This document shows positions 1-8,489 of a stretch of 64,000 nt of DNA, one piece after another. The stretch lies in contig CAYXRK010000002.1 of assembly GCA_964467615.1 (NCBI GenBank), positions 22,249-86,248 on the forward strand, given 5' to 3'. The notes below the pieces were generated by a model. It saw only the letters and a program-made list of their open reading frames with translations. It had not been told where the DNA came from and searched no databases. How positions within the stretch are numbered: position 1 is the first letter of the stretch; every line of letters begins with the position of its first letter. Both the position numbers and the translations under genes were made by a program. This DNA is from CAYXRK01 sp964467615 (lineage in GTDB: Bacteria; Hydrogenedentota; Hydrogenedentia; Hydrogenedentales; GCA-2746185).

Positions 1-406
1 CCTCTTTCGCCAGCGCCGCCGCCGCGTCGAAATTATCGCCGTGCATGAAGACTTCGACGCGGTGGCCGCCGTGATGGCGCACTGCGACTTGCTTCGTCTT
101 CGGGGCGGACTCGGGCATATAGATGCGCGCGTTGATGCCAAGTTTTTGCGCTGCCAGAGCGACGCCCTGCGCGTGGTTTCCCGCCGACGCCGCGACCACC
201 CCCCGCTCGCGTTCCTCCGGGGTCAGCACGGCCATCCGGTTGTAGGCCCCGCGCCATTTGTAGGAGTGAATGGGCGAGAGGTCCTCGCGCTTGAGGTACA
301 CTTCGGCTTCGACCGGCAGGCTGATGCGCTCGAGCGGCGTGGGCTGCGCAATGGCGTAGACCCGTTGGCGCGCCATTAGGATTTCGTGGAAGAGCCGCTC
401 GCGCAT
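1..406 (-). CDS. ilvA: Threonine ammonia-lyase (threonine dehydratase), N-terminal part, cut by window edge
   Basis: PLP enzyme that deaminates threonine to 2-oxobutyrate via an enamine, the first step to isoleucine or a catabolic reaction. The 135 visible codons start at an ATG (406) and run off the left edge. They hold the fold II landmarks: KRED at 39-42, the PLP-binding lysine in HSYKWRGAY (K50), and the SAGNHAQG phosphate/substrate loop at 74-81. Serine dehydratases of this fold look similar, but the spacing and the KRED segment fit threonine dehydratase best. Whether a regulatory ACT domain follows cannot be seen. RidA, which clears the enamine product of this enzyme, is encoded at 5866-6252. 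Confidence 0.88.
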   Translation of the reverse strand, partial: MRERLFHEILMARQRVYAIAQPTPLERISLPVEAEVYLKREDLSPIHSYKWRGAYNRMAVLTPEERERGVVAASAGNHAQGVALAAQKLGINARIYMPESAPKTKQVAVRHHGGHRVEVFMHGDNFDAAAALAKE

Positions 407-441
407 TTAGATTGGCCCCGCGTCCCCTGGTGTAGTCGACA

Positions 442-1950
442 TCAGTGGTGCTGCTTAATAGAATCCAGGCGCGGCACCGAGTAAGTGCCCATGCGGAGTT
501 GGTCGAACATGCTGACTTCGGTCGAGAATTCGCGCGCGGTTTCCAGATCGATTTCGCCCTTCTTCATGAGTTGAAACAGATAGGTCTCGAATAGAAATGA
601 GTGGCTTATATTCTGCTGCATGCCGATGCGAATGCCGTCGGTATCCCCCTCGAGAATCGCGTCGTTGATCGCCTTGATGTCGTTGAACATCACCTCGAGC
701 GCAGGTACGCGGCCCCCGCCCTTGCGCGGTATCAAGCGTTGACAAATGATGCACTGGAGGCAATCGCGCAATTGAAGCTTCACGAGGTCGCGCTCGACCG
801 GATCGAAGAAGGACACGACCCGGTTTACGACTTCGCTCGCGCTGTTCGCGTGGAGCGTGCTCAGGACGAGGTGGCCCGTCGCGGCGGCGCCAATCGCCGA
901 GCGGATCGTGTCGGGGTCGCGCATTTCACCGATAACGATCACGTCGGGATCGTGTCGCAGGGCGGCGCGGACGCCTTCGTTGAACGAAAGTACGTCTGGC
1001 CCTAGGCCGCGCTGGCTAATCATGGCGCGTTTATTGTGATGGACGTACTCGACGGGGTTTTCGAGAGAAAGAATGTGGACGCTTTTGTGCGTATTAATCC
1101 AATCCACCAGCGCGGCCGCGGTAGTGGTTTTTCCGGACCCCGTCATGCCGGTGATCAGTAGGAGCCCCCGATGAAGCTTCGCCAGTTCCAACATCGTCTC
1201 GGAGGGAATGTTGAGATCCTCGAACGACGGAATCTGTTCAGGCAGGAACCGCAACGTAACGTGCGGCGCGCCGGACTTTATGAAGGCGGACACGCGCGCA
1301 TAGCCGATTACAACCTGGTGAAAGCTAAAGCTGCACTGCTTTGCCCGCTCGAATTCCCTCCATTCCGCTTCCGGCGCCATCGTCTCGATAAGCGTGCTGA
1401 TTTGCGCGCCCGACATCGCCGGCATCAGATCCGAATGGCGTACCTGACCATCGACGCGAAACAACGGCCGCTCGCCGGCGGCGAGATGCACATCGCTCGC
1501 CTTGTATTGAAGCATCGCCTGAAACAGCGTCTCGATGCTGACCGGATCAGCGCGATATCGCGACCCCTCGGCCCGCCATACCTCGGGCAGCGACATCGCC
1601 TTGCTGAGCGTGTCCACGGCGATCTTTCCCGCCTCGTAGTCGTTCGACGCGCGAGGCGGGCAGAAGAACCGGTAGTGTTCCTCGTCCTCGGCCAATTCGC
1701 AGGTCTCGCCGAGTTCGCGCGCCCTGGCGAGCATCGCCTCCAATCGCTTCGTGTCAGATTTTTTGACCGCTATGGCGTACGTTCCGAATTCGCCTTCGTA
1801 GCCGCCACGCTTGGCGATAAATTCCAGCGACTCGGCCCAACCGGATATCTGCCTTGGCGCGCCCTCTATCCGCCGAAACTGGGCGTCAGCGGTCGCGACC
1901 ACATCGCGCAGGCTCTCCTTTCGTCCCACACCGATCACGATCTCGGGCAT
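442..1950 (-). CDS. PilT/PilU-like type IV pilus retraction ATPase with N-terminal extension
   Basis: Cytoplasmic hexameric ATPase of the secretion NTPase superfamily; family members disassemble type IV pili and drive twitching motility. Residues ~136-500 are the PilT core: ASDVHLAAGERP (151-162), Walker A GMTGSGKTT (268-276), Walker B VIVIGEMRD (337-345) and the His box STLHANS (364-370). The protein has 502 residues against about 345-380 for ordinary PilT, because of an extra ~130-residue N-terminal region whose function I do not recognise. No other pilus gene lies nearby, so it is a solitary copy here. PilU or another PilT paralogue is possible. Confidence 0.87.
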   Translation of the reverse strand: MPEIVIGVGRKESLRDVVATADAQFRRIEGAPRQISGWAESLEFIAKRGGYEGEFGTYAIAVKKSDTKRLEAMLARARELGETCELAEDEEHYRFFCPPRASNDYEAGKIAVDTLSKAMSLPEVWRAEGSRYRADPVSIETLFQAMLQYKASDVHLAAGERPLFRVDGQVRHSDLMPAMSGAQISTLIETMAPEAEWREFERAKQCSFSFHQVVIGYARVSAFIKSGAPHVTLRFLPEQIPSFEDLNIPSETMLELAKLHRGLLLITGMTGSGKTTTAAALVDWINTHKSVHILSLENPVEYVHHNKRAMISQRGLGPDVLSFNEGVRAALRHDPDVIVIGEMRDPDTIRSAIGAAATGHLVLSTLHANSASEVVNRVVSFFDPVERDLVKLQLRDCLQCIICQRLIPRKGGGRVPALEVMFNDIKAINDAILEGDTDGIRIGMQQNISHSFLFETYLFQLMKKGEIDLETAREFSTEVSMFDQLRMGTYSVPRLDSIKQHH

Positions 1951-2217
1951 AGTTGGTCTTCCTCCGCCAGAACGCGGTACGGGTTGAGTTGGATATCGAA
2001 CCCACTATAGACGCCAATTTCGCCCGCGGTAAAGCGGCGCCCGGTGCAACGCGGCAGGATCCATCCATGCATAGCAGTCGGCGCACTTTCCGTCTACTCG
2101 ATGTCGGGCAGCGCTCGCCGCCGGGCCGGAATGACCTCTGCGGATGAGATGTTACCTGCACGTATCGTAGAATGTGACTTCCCCGCCGGTAATAACACGA
2201 AACGAGTCTGCCCTTCC

Positions 2218-3567
2218 ATGTCGCTGTTCTCGCGCAAATCATCAGGCGACGGCCCCACCGAGGCGCAAGTCCTCGACTCGATGCGTCACATCATTGACCC
2301 GGACCTCGGCAAGGATATCGTCAGCCTCGGTTTCATCAAGGCCCTGAAAATCGACGGCGGCGACGTGTCGTTTACCGTCGAACTCACGACGCCCGCCTGC
2401 CCGGTCAAGGAACAGTTTCGCACGGACTGCGAGAAGGCGGTGAAGAAACTTCCAGGAGTGAAGTCCGTCCACGTCGAAATGAGCGCGATGGAACGACAGA
2501 AACGTCCCGGCAGCGATATCAACACGCTCACGCGAGTTGATTCGGTGATTGCGGTATCGTCATGCAAGGGTGGCGTTGGCAAGTCGACCATCGCGGCGCA
2601 ACTCGCCCGGCAGCTTCAGCGCGAGGGCCTGCGCGTCGGCCTGCTCGACACGGACATCTACGGGCCTAGCATCCCTACGCTGTTCAACCTTCATCGCCCG
2701 CAACTTATGATGCGCGAGAACATGCTCATTCCAGCGGTGGCGGACGGCCTCAAACTGATGTCGCTGGGCTTCGTGATGGGCGACTCGCCCGCGGTCATGC
2801 GCGGCCCGATGGTTTCGGGGTACGTGCAACAAATCCTGCACCAAACGGACTGGGGCGACCTCGACTACCTAATTGTCGACATGCCTCCGGGCACCGGCGA
2901 TATCCAACTCACACTGGTGCAACAGGCCGCGCTCGATGGGGCGATCATTGTCACGACGCCGCACTCGTTGTCGCTCGTTGACGTCTCTCGCGGGATACTC
3001 ATGTTCGAGAAGGTCAACGTACCGGTGCTGGGCATCGTCGAGAACATGTCTTATTTCCTGTGTCCCAAGTGCGAAGACAAGCATTACATTTTCGGTCGGC
3101 CCGGAAAGGCGTTAAAGGACCGATTTGGTTTGAATACGTTGGCCGAATTTCCGATCGTCGATGGTATCTCGAGCCTGGAAGGCCGCAACGCCGGGGCCAA
3201 TCTCGCGCCCGTGCGGGAACTCGCTGACAATCTCCACCGCGCGGTTGGCAAGAGCCGGGTGGCCAAGTCTGCGTTGCCGATTGTGACGGCGAAACCGGGC
3301 GTCATCCACGTGAAATGGCCCGACGGGACGCAGTCCTCGCTCCCCGCCCGCGACGTTCGGACGTCATGCCAATGCGCCCAATGCGTACACGAGTTTACCG
3401 GCGAACAAATTCTCGACCCGTCGCGCATCTCGCCGGACATTCAGGCGAAGGCCATCGAGCCGCTCGGGAACTACGCGGTGTCTATCGTCTGGAACGACGG
3501 GCACTCGTCTGGGATATTCACCTGGGACCACTTGAAGGAAGTCGCGGGCGCCGTTGCCGCCGTCTGA
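2218..3567 (+). CDS. Mrp/ApbC-family Fe-S cluster carrier ATPase (MIP18 + P-loop + DUF971)
   Basis: P-loop ATPase that binds and transfers Fe-S clusters to apo-proteins in the cytoplasm. The 449-residue protein has three parts: a MIP18/DUF59 domain (about 14-90), the deviant Walker A CKGGVGKST (116-124) with downstream DMPPGTGD (221-228) and the cluster-binding CPKC pair (282-285), then a C-terminal DUF971 domain (about 360-445) containing a CQCAQC stretch (384-389). The reading frame is open further upstream, but homology begins at MSLFSRK (ATG 2218), so I start there; no convincing Shine-Dalgarno precedes it. Mrp proteins with a fused DUF971 are known; the combination suggests a complete maturation unit. 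Confidence 0.9.
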   Translation: MSLFSRKSSGDGPTEAQVLDSMRHIIDPDLGKDIVSLGFIKALKIDGGDVSFTVELTTPACPVKEQFRTDCEKAVKKLPGVKSVHVEMSAMERQKRPGSDINTLTRVDSVIAVSSCKGGVGKSTIAAQLARQLQREGLRVGLLDTDIYGPSIPTLFNLHRPQLMMRENMLIPAVADGLKLMSLGFVMGDSPAVMRGPMVSGYVQQILHQTDWGDLDYLIVDMPPGTGDIQLTLVQQAALDGAIIVTTPHSLSLVDVSRGILMFEKVNVPVLGIVENMSYFLCPKCEDKHYIFGRPGKALKDRFGLNTLAEFPIVDGISSLEGRNAGANLAPVRELADNLHRAVGKSRVAKSALPIVTAKPGVIHVKWPDGTQSSLPARDVRTSCQCAQCVHEFTGEQILDPSRISPDIQAKAIEPLGNYAVSIVWNDGHSSGIFTWDHLKEVAGAVAAV

Positions 3568-3656
3568 TGACGCCACACGCGAGACTGGTGTAAGATTTCA
3601 CGATGTGCTTTCTGTATTGTTGGCTATGACTATCCTGACCGGCGAGGAGAATTCGT

Positions 3657-4574
3657 ATGGGTCCGCAAACGCGCAGGGATTTTCTCAAGACTTCGGCGAT
3701 GGGCGCCGCGGCAGCAGCGGCGGGCGGTAGCACCGTGGGCGCCGCGAAACGCGAGTTCGACATTTCCCTCGCGGGCTGGTCGCTTCACCGTAGCATCGGG
3801 AAGCAAGCCGGCAAGATTCCCATGCTCGACATGCCGCGGCTCGCGCGCGAGGAATTTGGCATCGGGGCCGTCGAGCTGGTCAGCACGATGCTGGCGTCGA
3901 CGGAAAGCGACTACGTCAAGGATCTCATCAAACGCGCCGAACAATACAAGGTCGCTATCAAGCTCATCATGATCGATGGTCAGGGTTCCATCGGCGCGGA
4001 CAACGAGGACGCGCGCGAATCGGCCGTCAAGAACCATAAACAATGGATCGACATGGCGGCCGAAATGGGATGCCACTCGATTCGCATGAATTGGGTCGGT
4101 GGCCCGAAAGAGGTATCGGGCAACGACGCCGAAATCGACTCGTTTATCAAGCGGTCCGTCGGCCCGTTCCGTGAGTTGTGCGACTACGGCGACTCGAAGA
4201 AACTCTACGTCATTATCGAGAACCACGGCGGGCCATCTTCGTACCCGGCTGTGATGGAAAAGTTGATGAAGGCCGTGGACCATCCGCGATTCGGCACGCT
4301 GCCGGACTTCGGCAACTTCCCCGCGGAAGTGGACATTTACGACGCGATAGACCGGCTGATGGTCTTCGCAAAGATGGCCGTGAGCGCGAAGTGTTACGAC
4401 TTCGACGACAAGACTGGCGACGAGACGAAACTAGACTACCCGCGCCTGATCTCGAACGTTGTCGACAAGCACGGCTACCACGGATTCATAGGCATCGAAT
4501 ACGAAGGCAACCGGCTTAGCGAGTTCGACGGCATCAAGGCCTGCAAGAAGTTGCTCGACAAACTGCGTGGATGA
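3657..4574 (+). CDS. Tat-exported sugar phosphate isomerase/epimerase (xylose isomerase-like TIM barrel)
   Basis: The 305-residue protein begins with a twin-arginine signal (TRRDFLKTS at 5-13, then an alanine-rich stretch to about residue 30), so it should be exported folded. The rest fits an AP-endonuclease-2/xylose isomerase-type barrel: acidic and histidine residues in IIENHGG, LPDFGNFP and GIEYEG are placed as metal ligands usually are. Substrate is unknown; families of this kind act on sugars or inositols. A strong Shine-Dalgarno (GGCGAGGAGA, 3641-3650) sits 6 nt before the ATG. Convergent with the TPR-peptidase gene 24 bp downstream. Confidence 0.85.
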   Translation: MGPQTRRDFLKTSAMGAAAAAAGGSTVGAAKREFDISLAGWSLHRSIGKQAGKIPMLDMPRLAREEFGIGAVELVSTMLASTESDYVKDLIKRAEQYKVAIKLIMIDGQGSIGADNEDARESAVKNHKQWIDMAAEMGCHSIRMNWVGGPKEVSGNDAEIDSFIKRSVGPFRELCDYGDSKKLYVIIENHGGPSSYPAVMEKLMKAVDHPRFGTLPDFGNFPAEVDIYDAIDRLMVFAKMAVSAKCYDFDDKTGDETKLDYPRLISNVVDKHGYHGFIGIEYEGNRLSEFDGIKACKKLLDKLRG

Positions 4575-4598
4575 AGCTCGAAGCGGCGACTGCGACAG

Positions 4599-5846
4599 TC
4601 AACCTTTTTCGATGAAGTCGGCCGTCGCGCGTTGGAGCGTTTCGTAGTTTAGGTGCATGACGGTGGACAGTGCCGTCTCCGGCGCCGCGCCGTTTCCCAA
4701 TTCGGCCAAATAGGCGGCTACGACCCGCATCCCGAAGCGCGACTGTAAGTAGGCGACCGTCGCGTGCGATTGCCGGTACGCCAATTGCAGCGTCTCGGGA
4801 TCGAGTTTCTCGAGCTGGCCTTCCTCCATATCTTTCAGCGCGAACAACTGCCGCTCAACCCGGGCCCGGCGCAGGAACTCGAAGAAGCCGCCGGTCATCT
4901 CACGTGACATCGTCTCCGCAATACCCTCGTTGAACCACCACGGCGCGTTGTTCTTAGCAACCTGGCGCACTACAACATGCACGTACTCGTGGGTCAACCG
5001 CTGCTCAAGTTCGTCCCGTTGGATCTTGTTGCCGTGCAAATCTTCGACCGGCACTCGGATTTTCGTGCCATCGTAGAGCGCGCCGACGTGTTCGCCCATG
5101 CGCGTCGCGTCAGAAAAGTCTGTCGCGCTGTACAGCGTTACCTGGATTGGGCCAGGCGGATACACCGCGCCTAGATCGCGGCCGATGTCACGCCGCGCGT
5201 GTTCCAACATCGTGAGGATCTCGCGGACCTCCGCCCATTGCGTTCCTTGCGCGAACGTAATTTGGAAGTTTCGGGACCGGTCTTCCTGGAATTGATTTTC
5301 GATGGACTCCTGGCGCGTAGCCTGTTCGAGTCGATCCGCGAGGCCTTTTCGCTCTGGGTCGACCGCGTGCACCCACTCCCATTGATCGAGCGCACTGGCA
5401 GCGTCGTTGTCCTTGAAGTAGGCCTCGCCGAGCAGAAAATGGGCATCCGCGCTTTTCGGTTCCAGTTCAATCGCTTCTTCGAGCCGGAAGATCGCTTCGT
5501 GCACCAGACCTTCCTGGAGGTAATACGCGCCGACTTGAATGAGCGGTTGCGCGTTTCCGGGGTCAACTTGGACCGCCGCTTCGAGATATTCGATCGCGCC
5601 TACGAATTGGTTTCCTTTCGCCAATTCGTTCCCGGCCGCTTGATAGGCGTTCGCTAGGTTGCGCTTGACGGTCTCGTTGTCCGGCGCGAGCTTCATCGCT
5701 TGTTCAAACGCGACAATCGCGTCTTCATAAAGGGCGGCGTTGTAGTATTCGATGCCGCGCGAATTGTAGTCTGCGGGCGTCTCCGCCGCTTCGGAAAACG
5801 GGCCCGCCAAAGCCAGTAGAACGACCAGTAAGCCTTGCCGCAACAT
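4599..5846 (-). CDS. Secreted TPR protein with gluzincin (peptidase MA-like) domain
   Basis: A 415-residue exported protein: Sec signal peptide (about 1-21, cleavage near AEA/AETP), three to four TPR repeats (about 25-165), and a C-terminal metallopeptidase-like domain. The zinc motif is HEYVH (286-290), followed by NEGIAE (306-311), whose second glutamate fits the third gluzincin ligand in peptidase MA-family proteins. Both histidines and the catalytic Glu are present, so it may be an active periplasmic or cell-surface protease; substrate unknown. The RidA gene lies 19 bp upstream on the same strand, so co-transcription is likely although the functions do not obviously match. Confidence 0.83.
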   Translation of the reverse strand: MLRQGLLVVLLALAGPFSEAAETPADYNSRGIEYYNAALYEDAIVAFEQAMKLAPDNETVKRNLANAYQAAGNELAKGNQFVGAIEYLEAAVQVDPGNAQPLIQVGAYYLQEGLVHEAIFRLEEAIELEPKSADAHFLLGEAYFKDNDAASALDQWEWVHAVDPERKGLADRLEQATRQESIENQFQEDRSRNFQITFAQGTQWAEVREILTMLEHARRDIGRDLGAVYPPGPIQVTLYSATDFSDATRMGEHVGALYDGTKIRVPVEDLHGNKIQRDELEQRLTHEYVHVVVRQVAKNNAPWWFNEGIAETMSREMTGGFFEFLRRARVERQLFALKDMEEGQLEKLDPETLQLAYRQSHATVAYLQSRFGMRVVAAYLAELGNGAAPETALSTVMHLNYETLQRATADFIEKG

Positions 5847-5865
5847 CGTATTCAGGGGCCTTGAT

Positions 5866-6252
5866 CTATCGCCGAGGAAGCACGGCCACGCATTCGACTT
5901 CGACTTGGAAGTCGAACGGCAAGCGGCCCGCTTGAATGCAACTTCGCGCGGGACGCTCTTCCATGAAGTACTCCTTGTATATCTCGTTAAACGCGCCGAA
6001 CTTGTCCATGTCTGACAGGAACACCAACACCTTTACGACATGCGGCAACCCGGATCCCGCGGCCTCGAGTACCGCCTTAACGTTGTCCAAGGCCTGACGC
6101 GCCTCGGCTTCGAAGTCCCCCTTCACCGCGGTACCATCGGGCTTCATCGGTACCTGTCCCGAGATAAACAACAAGTCCCCAGCGGCGACCGCCAACGAAT
6201 AAGGCGACTTCGGTCCGCCAATTCCGGGCGTCGGCACAACTCTTTTTTCCAT
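5866..6252 (-). CDS. ridA: RidA family enamine/imine deaminase
   Basis: Small cytoplasmic enzyme (128 residues) that hydrolyses reactive 2-aminoacrylate and related enamines released by PLP dehydratases. The start ATG 6252 follows an AGGGGAG Shine-Dalgarno; an in-frame upstream ATG (6333) would add 27 unconserved residues. Family features: GPYS-like opening (KSPYSLAV), FISGQVPMKPDG, the conserved arginine in PARSCIQAG and the FQVEVECVAVL C-terminus. Threonine dehydratase (1-406) and a diaminopropionate ammonia-lyase-like enzyme (23019-24200) in the same window make the substrate RidA removes, though they are not in one operon. Confidence 0.92.
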   Translation of the reverse strand: MEKRVVPTPGIGGPKSPYSLAVAAGDLLFISGQVPMKPDGTAVKGDFEAEARQALDNVKAVLEAAGSGLPHVVKVLVFLSDMDKFGAFNEIYKEYFMEERPARSCIQAGRLPFDFQVEVECVAVLPRR

Positions 6253-6327
6253 GAATGCTCCCCTTGGCGCGGCCGTGCGCGTGTCGACGAATTCTACCAT
6301 ATCGACGGCGCGCCCGGGCCAATGCAT

Positions 6328-6357
6328 TGTCATATATATAACATATATTATATGACA
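6328..6357. promoter_or_regulatory. AT-rich inverted repeat, candidate operator
   Basis: Perfect 9-bp arms TGTCATATA (6328-6336) and TATATGACA (6349-6357) separated by 12 nt that are entirely A/T except one C. Arm spacing of about two helical turns suits a dimeric repressor. It lies 76 bp upstream of the ridA start. Confidence 0.35.
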
Positions 6358-6660
6358 AGAGTTATTGCGTAAGCCATACGGATTGCATACCCTGGATTAC
6401 AGCCCATGAACGGCCTCGCCCTCGGTTCACGACGTCGCTGTGCCCTCGCAACAACGCCAGCATATTCAGTCAGCCACCACAATATACTGTATAGTTGACA
6501 ACCATATACACCGTATGTTCTAATTCGTACCAGGAAGATTCGCCGGTGGTGGCCGGGTGGCGTTGCTGGGGGGACGTGAAGCTCAACGCCGCCTGGAAGC
6601 GTCTCGCGGGGATAACGAGACGGCCCGTTTTGGTCTTCCATGGGGGTTTCCATAGAGTTC

Positions 6661-6692
6661 TGAGCGGCCCTAGCGGCCGCTCATCGCTTTTT
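6661..6692 (+). terminator. GC-rich hairpin followed by T-run in the leader of the GT-C/TPR gene
   Basis: Nine-bp perfect stem (6661-6669 with 6675-6683), 5-nt loop CTAGC, then T5 at 6688-6692. It is shaped like an intrinsic terminator on the plus strand but lies 43 bp before the start at 6735 with no plus-strand gene upstream, so it would act as an attenuator or stop antisense transcripts of the ridA promoter region. Confidence 0.35.
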
Positions 6693-6734
6693 GGGCCTGT
6701 GCGTTTCGAGCAGGTCGTCCGATAGACTGCCAAC

Positions 6735-8480
6735 ATGCGTCACGCCGCCGCTTGCGTCCTGCTCCTGGCCCTCGTCATCTATGTATTCGTCGACGTGTTC
6801 GCGTTCAATTTTGTCGATTTCGATGACAATGTTTACCTGACCGAGAACGCGCGGATTGCGGACGGCCTGACCTGGTCCAACATTCGCTGGGCGTTCGAGA
6901 CGAACTACCATTCCAACTGGCACCCGCTCACCTGGCTCTCGTACCTCGCCGAGATTCAGCTGTTCGGCCTTGACCCCGGCGTCATGCACGTTACCAATGT
7001 GCTCATTCACGGGATGAACGCGGTACTCGCGTACGCGTTGCTCTATTGGCTCACGAGACACTTCGGCCCTAGTCTGCTCGTCGCCGCTCTTTTCGCGGTC
7101 CACCCGCTCCACGTGGAATCCGTCGCGTGGATTTCCGAGCGCAAGGATGTACTTTCCACTGGCTTCGGCTTGCTCTCAATACTGGCTTACACAGTATCCC
7201 GGGCAGAGGGTACGCGCCGCAGAACGGCGATTTACTGCGCGAGCGTCCTCCTGTACGCATGCAGCCTCGCGTCGAAACCGATGCTCGTTACCATGCCCGT
7301 ACTCTTGCTCCTTCTCGATTACTGGCCGCTCGGCAGACTGCGGCGAACGGTGTTGGTCGAGAAAGTTCCGTACGCCGCGCTTGCGTTGGTGGCGGCATGG
7401 ATAACACTGGCAGTGCAAGGTGCCGGCAGCAGCGTACAGAGTTTTGAAATCATTCCAATGCCGCAACGACTCACGAACGCCGTGCATGCATGCGGGATGT
7501 ACCTTGGTCACACCGTCTGGCCCGCGGAGTTGGCGGTGTTCTACCCCCATCCCCGCGGCTCGCTCAACACCGGAACCGTCGTGGCGTGTGCCACCCTTCT
7601 CTTTGCGTTGACCGTTTTCGCATGGCGCATGCGTCGACGCGCGCCGTGGCTTTGGTCCGGCTGGCTTTGGTTCGCCGTGTCGCTGGCGCCGGTTATCGGC
7701 ATCGTCCAAGTCGGCGGCCAGGCCTACGCCGACCGCTACACCTATGTGCCGCTCATCGGCGTGTTCGCGGGCATCGCCTGGACTGTGCTCGGTGCCCGCC
7801 CGCTCATGCGCCAACTCGACCTCGCCGCGCTCGGTGCCGCGGCCGTCGTCGCGCTTGCCGTCACCGCGCGCGCACAAACAGCCCACTGGGAGAATACCGA
7901 AACACTGTTCGCGCATGCCGCTGCTGTCACTGAACGTAACGTTCTCGCATCGGACATCCTCGGCCGCTACTATTTTGACCACGACCGGCTCCGCGAATCC
8001 GAGGAAGCATTTCGCGCCGCTCTGGCGATCAATACGGAGTACCCGAAAGGAAAGCGCGACCTCGGCCAGGTACTGCTTGCGCGAAACGAGACCCGCGAGG
8101 CCGTGCTCGTGTTGGAGGACGCGATCGAACTCTGGCCGGATGACGCCTCGGCGCATGCCTTACTCGCCCAAGGCTACAACCAAGCCGGTGACTCCTCAGC
8201 CGCCGCGCGCGAATACGGGCGCGCGATAGAACTCAGCGCGGGCGGCGCTGCCCTGTTCACCGCATACGGCAACGTCCTCGCGCGCCTGGATCGTCTTGAT
8301 GACGCGCTCGAACAATACGACGACGCCATCGCGCAGGATCCCGCCTACGCCCTCGCCCACTTCAACCGTGGCAGCGCCCTGAAACTCTTGGGCCGAGATC
8401 CGGAGGCGGGCGAAGCATTTGGCCGCGCGAGCGCACTAGACCCGGAACTCGCCGACGCAGCGGATCTGCTTCGCCGTTAA
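6735..8480 (+). CDS. GT-C-fold membrane glycosyltransferase-like protein with C-terminal TPRs (TMTC-like)
   Basis: A 581-residue protein with about ten N-terminal membrane segments and a C-terminal TPR domain (about 400-580, four to five repeats). The first extracytoplasmic loop carries the acidic pair of GT-C enzymes (FDDNVYL, 29-35). HPLTWLSYL and HPLHVESVAWISERKD (about 122-137) are hallmarks of bacterial relatives of eukaryotic TMTC O-mannosyltransferases. Likely role: transfer of a sugar from a lipid carrier to proteins at the outer face of the inner membrane, the TPRs binding the acceptor. This is family-level inference; donor and acceptor unknown. Convergent with the next gene, only 9 bp between stops. 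Confidence 0.78.
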   Translation: MRHAAACVLLLALVIYVFVDVFAFNFVDFDDNVYLTENARIADGLTWSNIRWAFETNYHSNWHPLTWLSYLAEIQLFGLDPGVMHVTNVLIHGMNAVLAYALLYWLTRHFGPSLLVAALFAVHPLHVESVAWISERKDVLSTGFGLLSILAYTVSRAEGTRRRTAIYCASVLLYACSLASKPMLVTMPVLLLLLDYWPLGRLRRTVLVEKVPYAALALVAAWITLAVQGAGSSVQSFEIIPMPQRLTNAVHACGMYLGHTVWPAELAVFYPHPRGSLNTGTVVACATLLFALTVFAWRMRRRAPWLWSGWLWFAVSLAPVIGIVQVGGQAYADRYTYVPLIGVFAGIAWTVLGARPLMRQLDLAALGAAAVVALAVTARAQTAHWENTETLFAHAAAVTERNVLASDILGRYYFDHDRLRESEEAFRAALAINTEYPKGKRDLGQVLLARNETREAVLVLEDAIELWPDDASAHALLAQGYNQAGDSSAAAREYGRAIELSAGGAALFTAYGNVLARLDRLDDALEQYDDAIAQDPAYALAHFNRGSALKLLGRDPEAGEAFGRASALDPELADAADLLRR

Positions 8481-8489
8481 TCGACACTG

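Larger units (their letters stand above)
6253..6734. other. 482-bp intergenic region between divergent ridA and the GT-C/TPR gene
   Basis: No credible coding frame. It is locally AT-rich inside a GC-rich genome and holds two inverted repeats listed separately (6328-6357 and 6661-6692). A possible plus-strand -35 element TTGACA is at 6495-6500, but no good -10 follows at 16-18 nt, so I do not call a promoter. It probably carries promoters for both flanking genes. Confidence 0.5.

Noticed and set aside
4588..4609. Terminator of the sugar isomerase gene (GACTG-CGA-CAGTC and T5)
   Set aside because: The stem is only 5 bp and the T-run is 4 nt away; I do not consider it strong enough to annotate.
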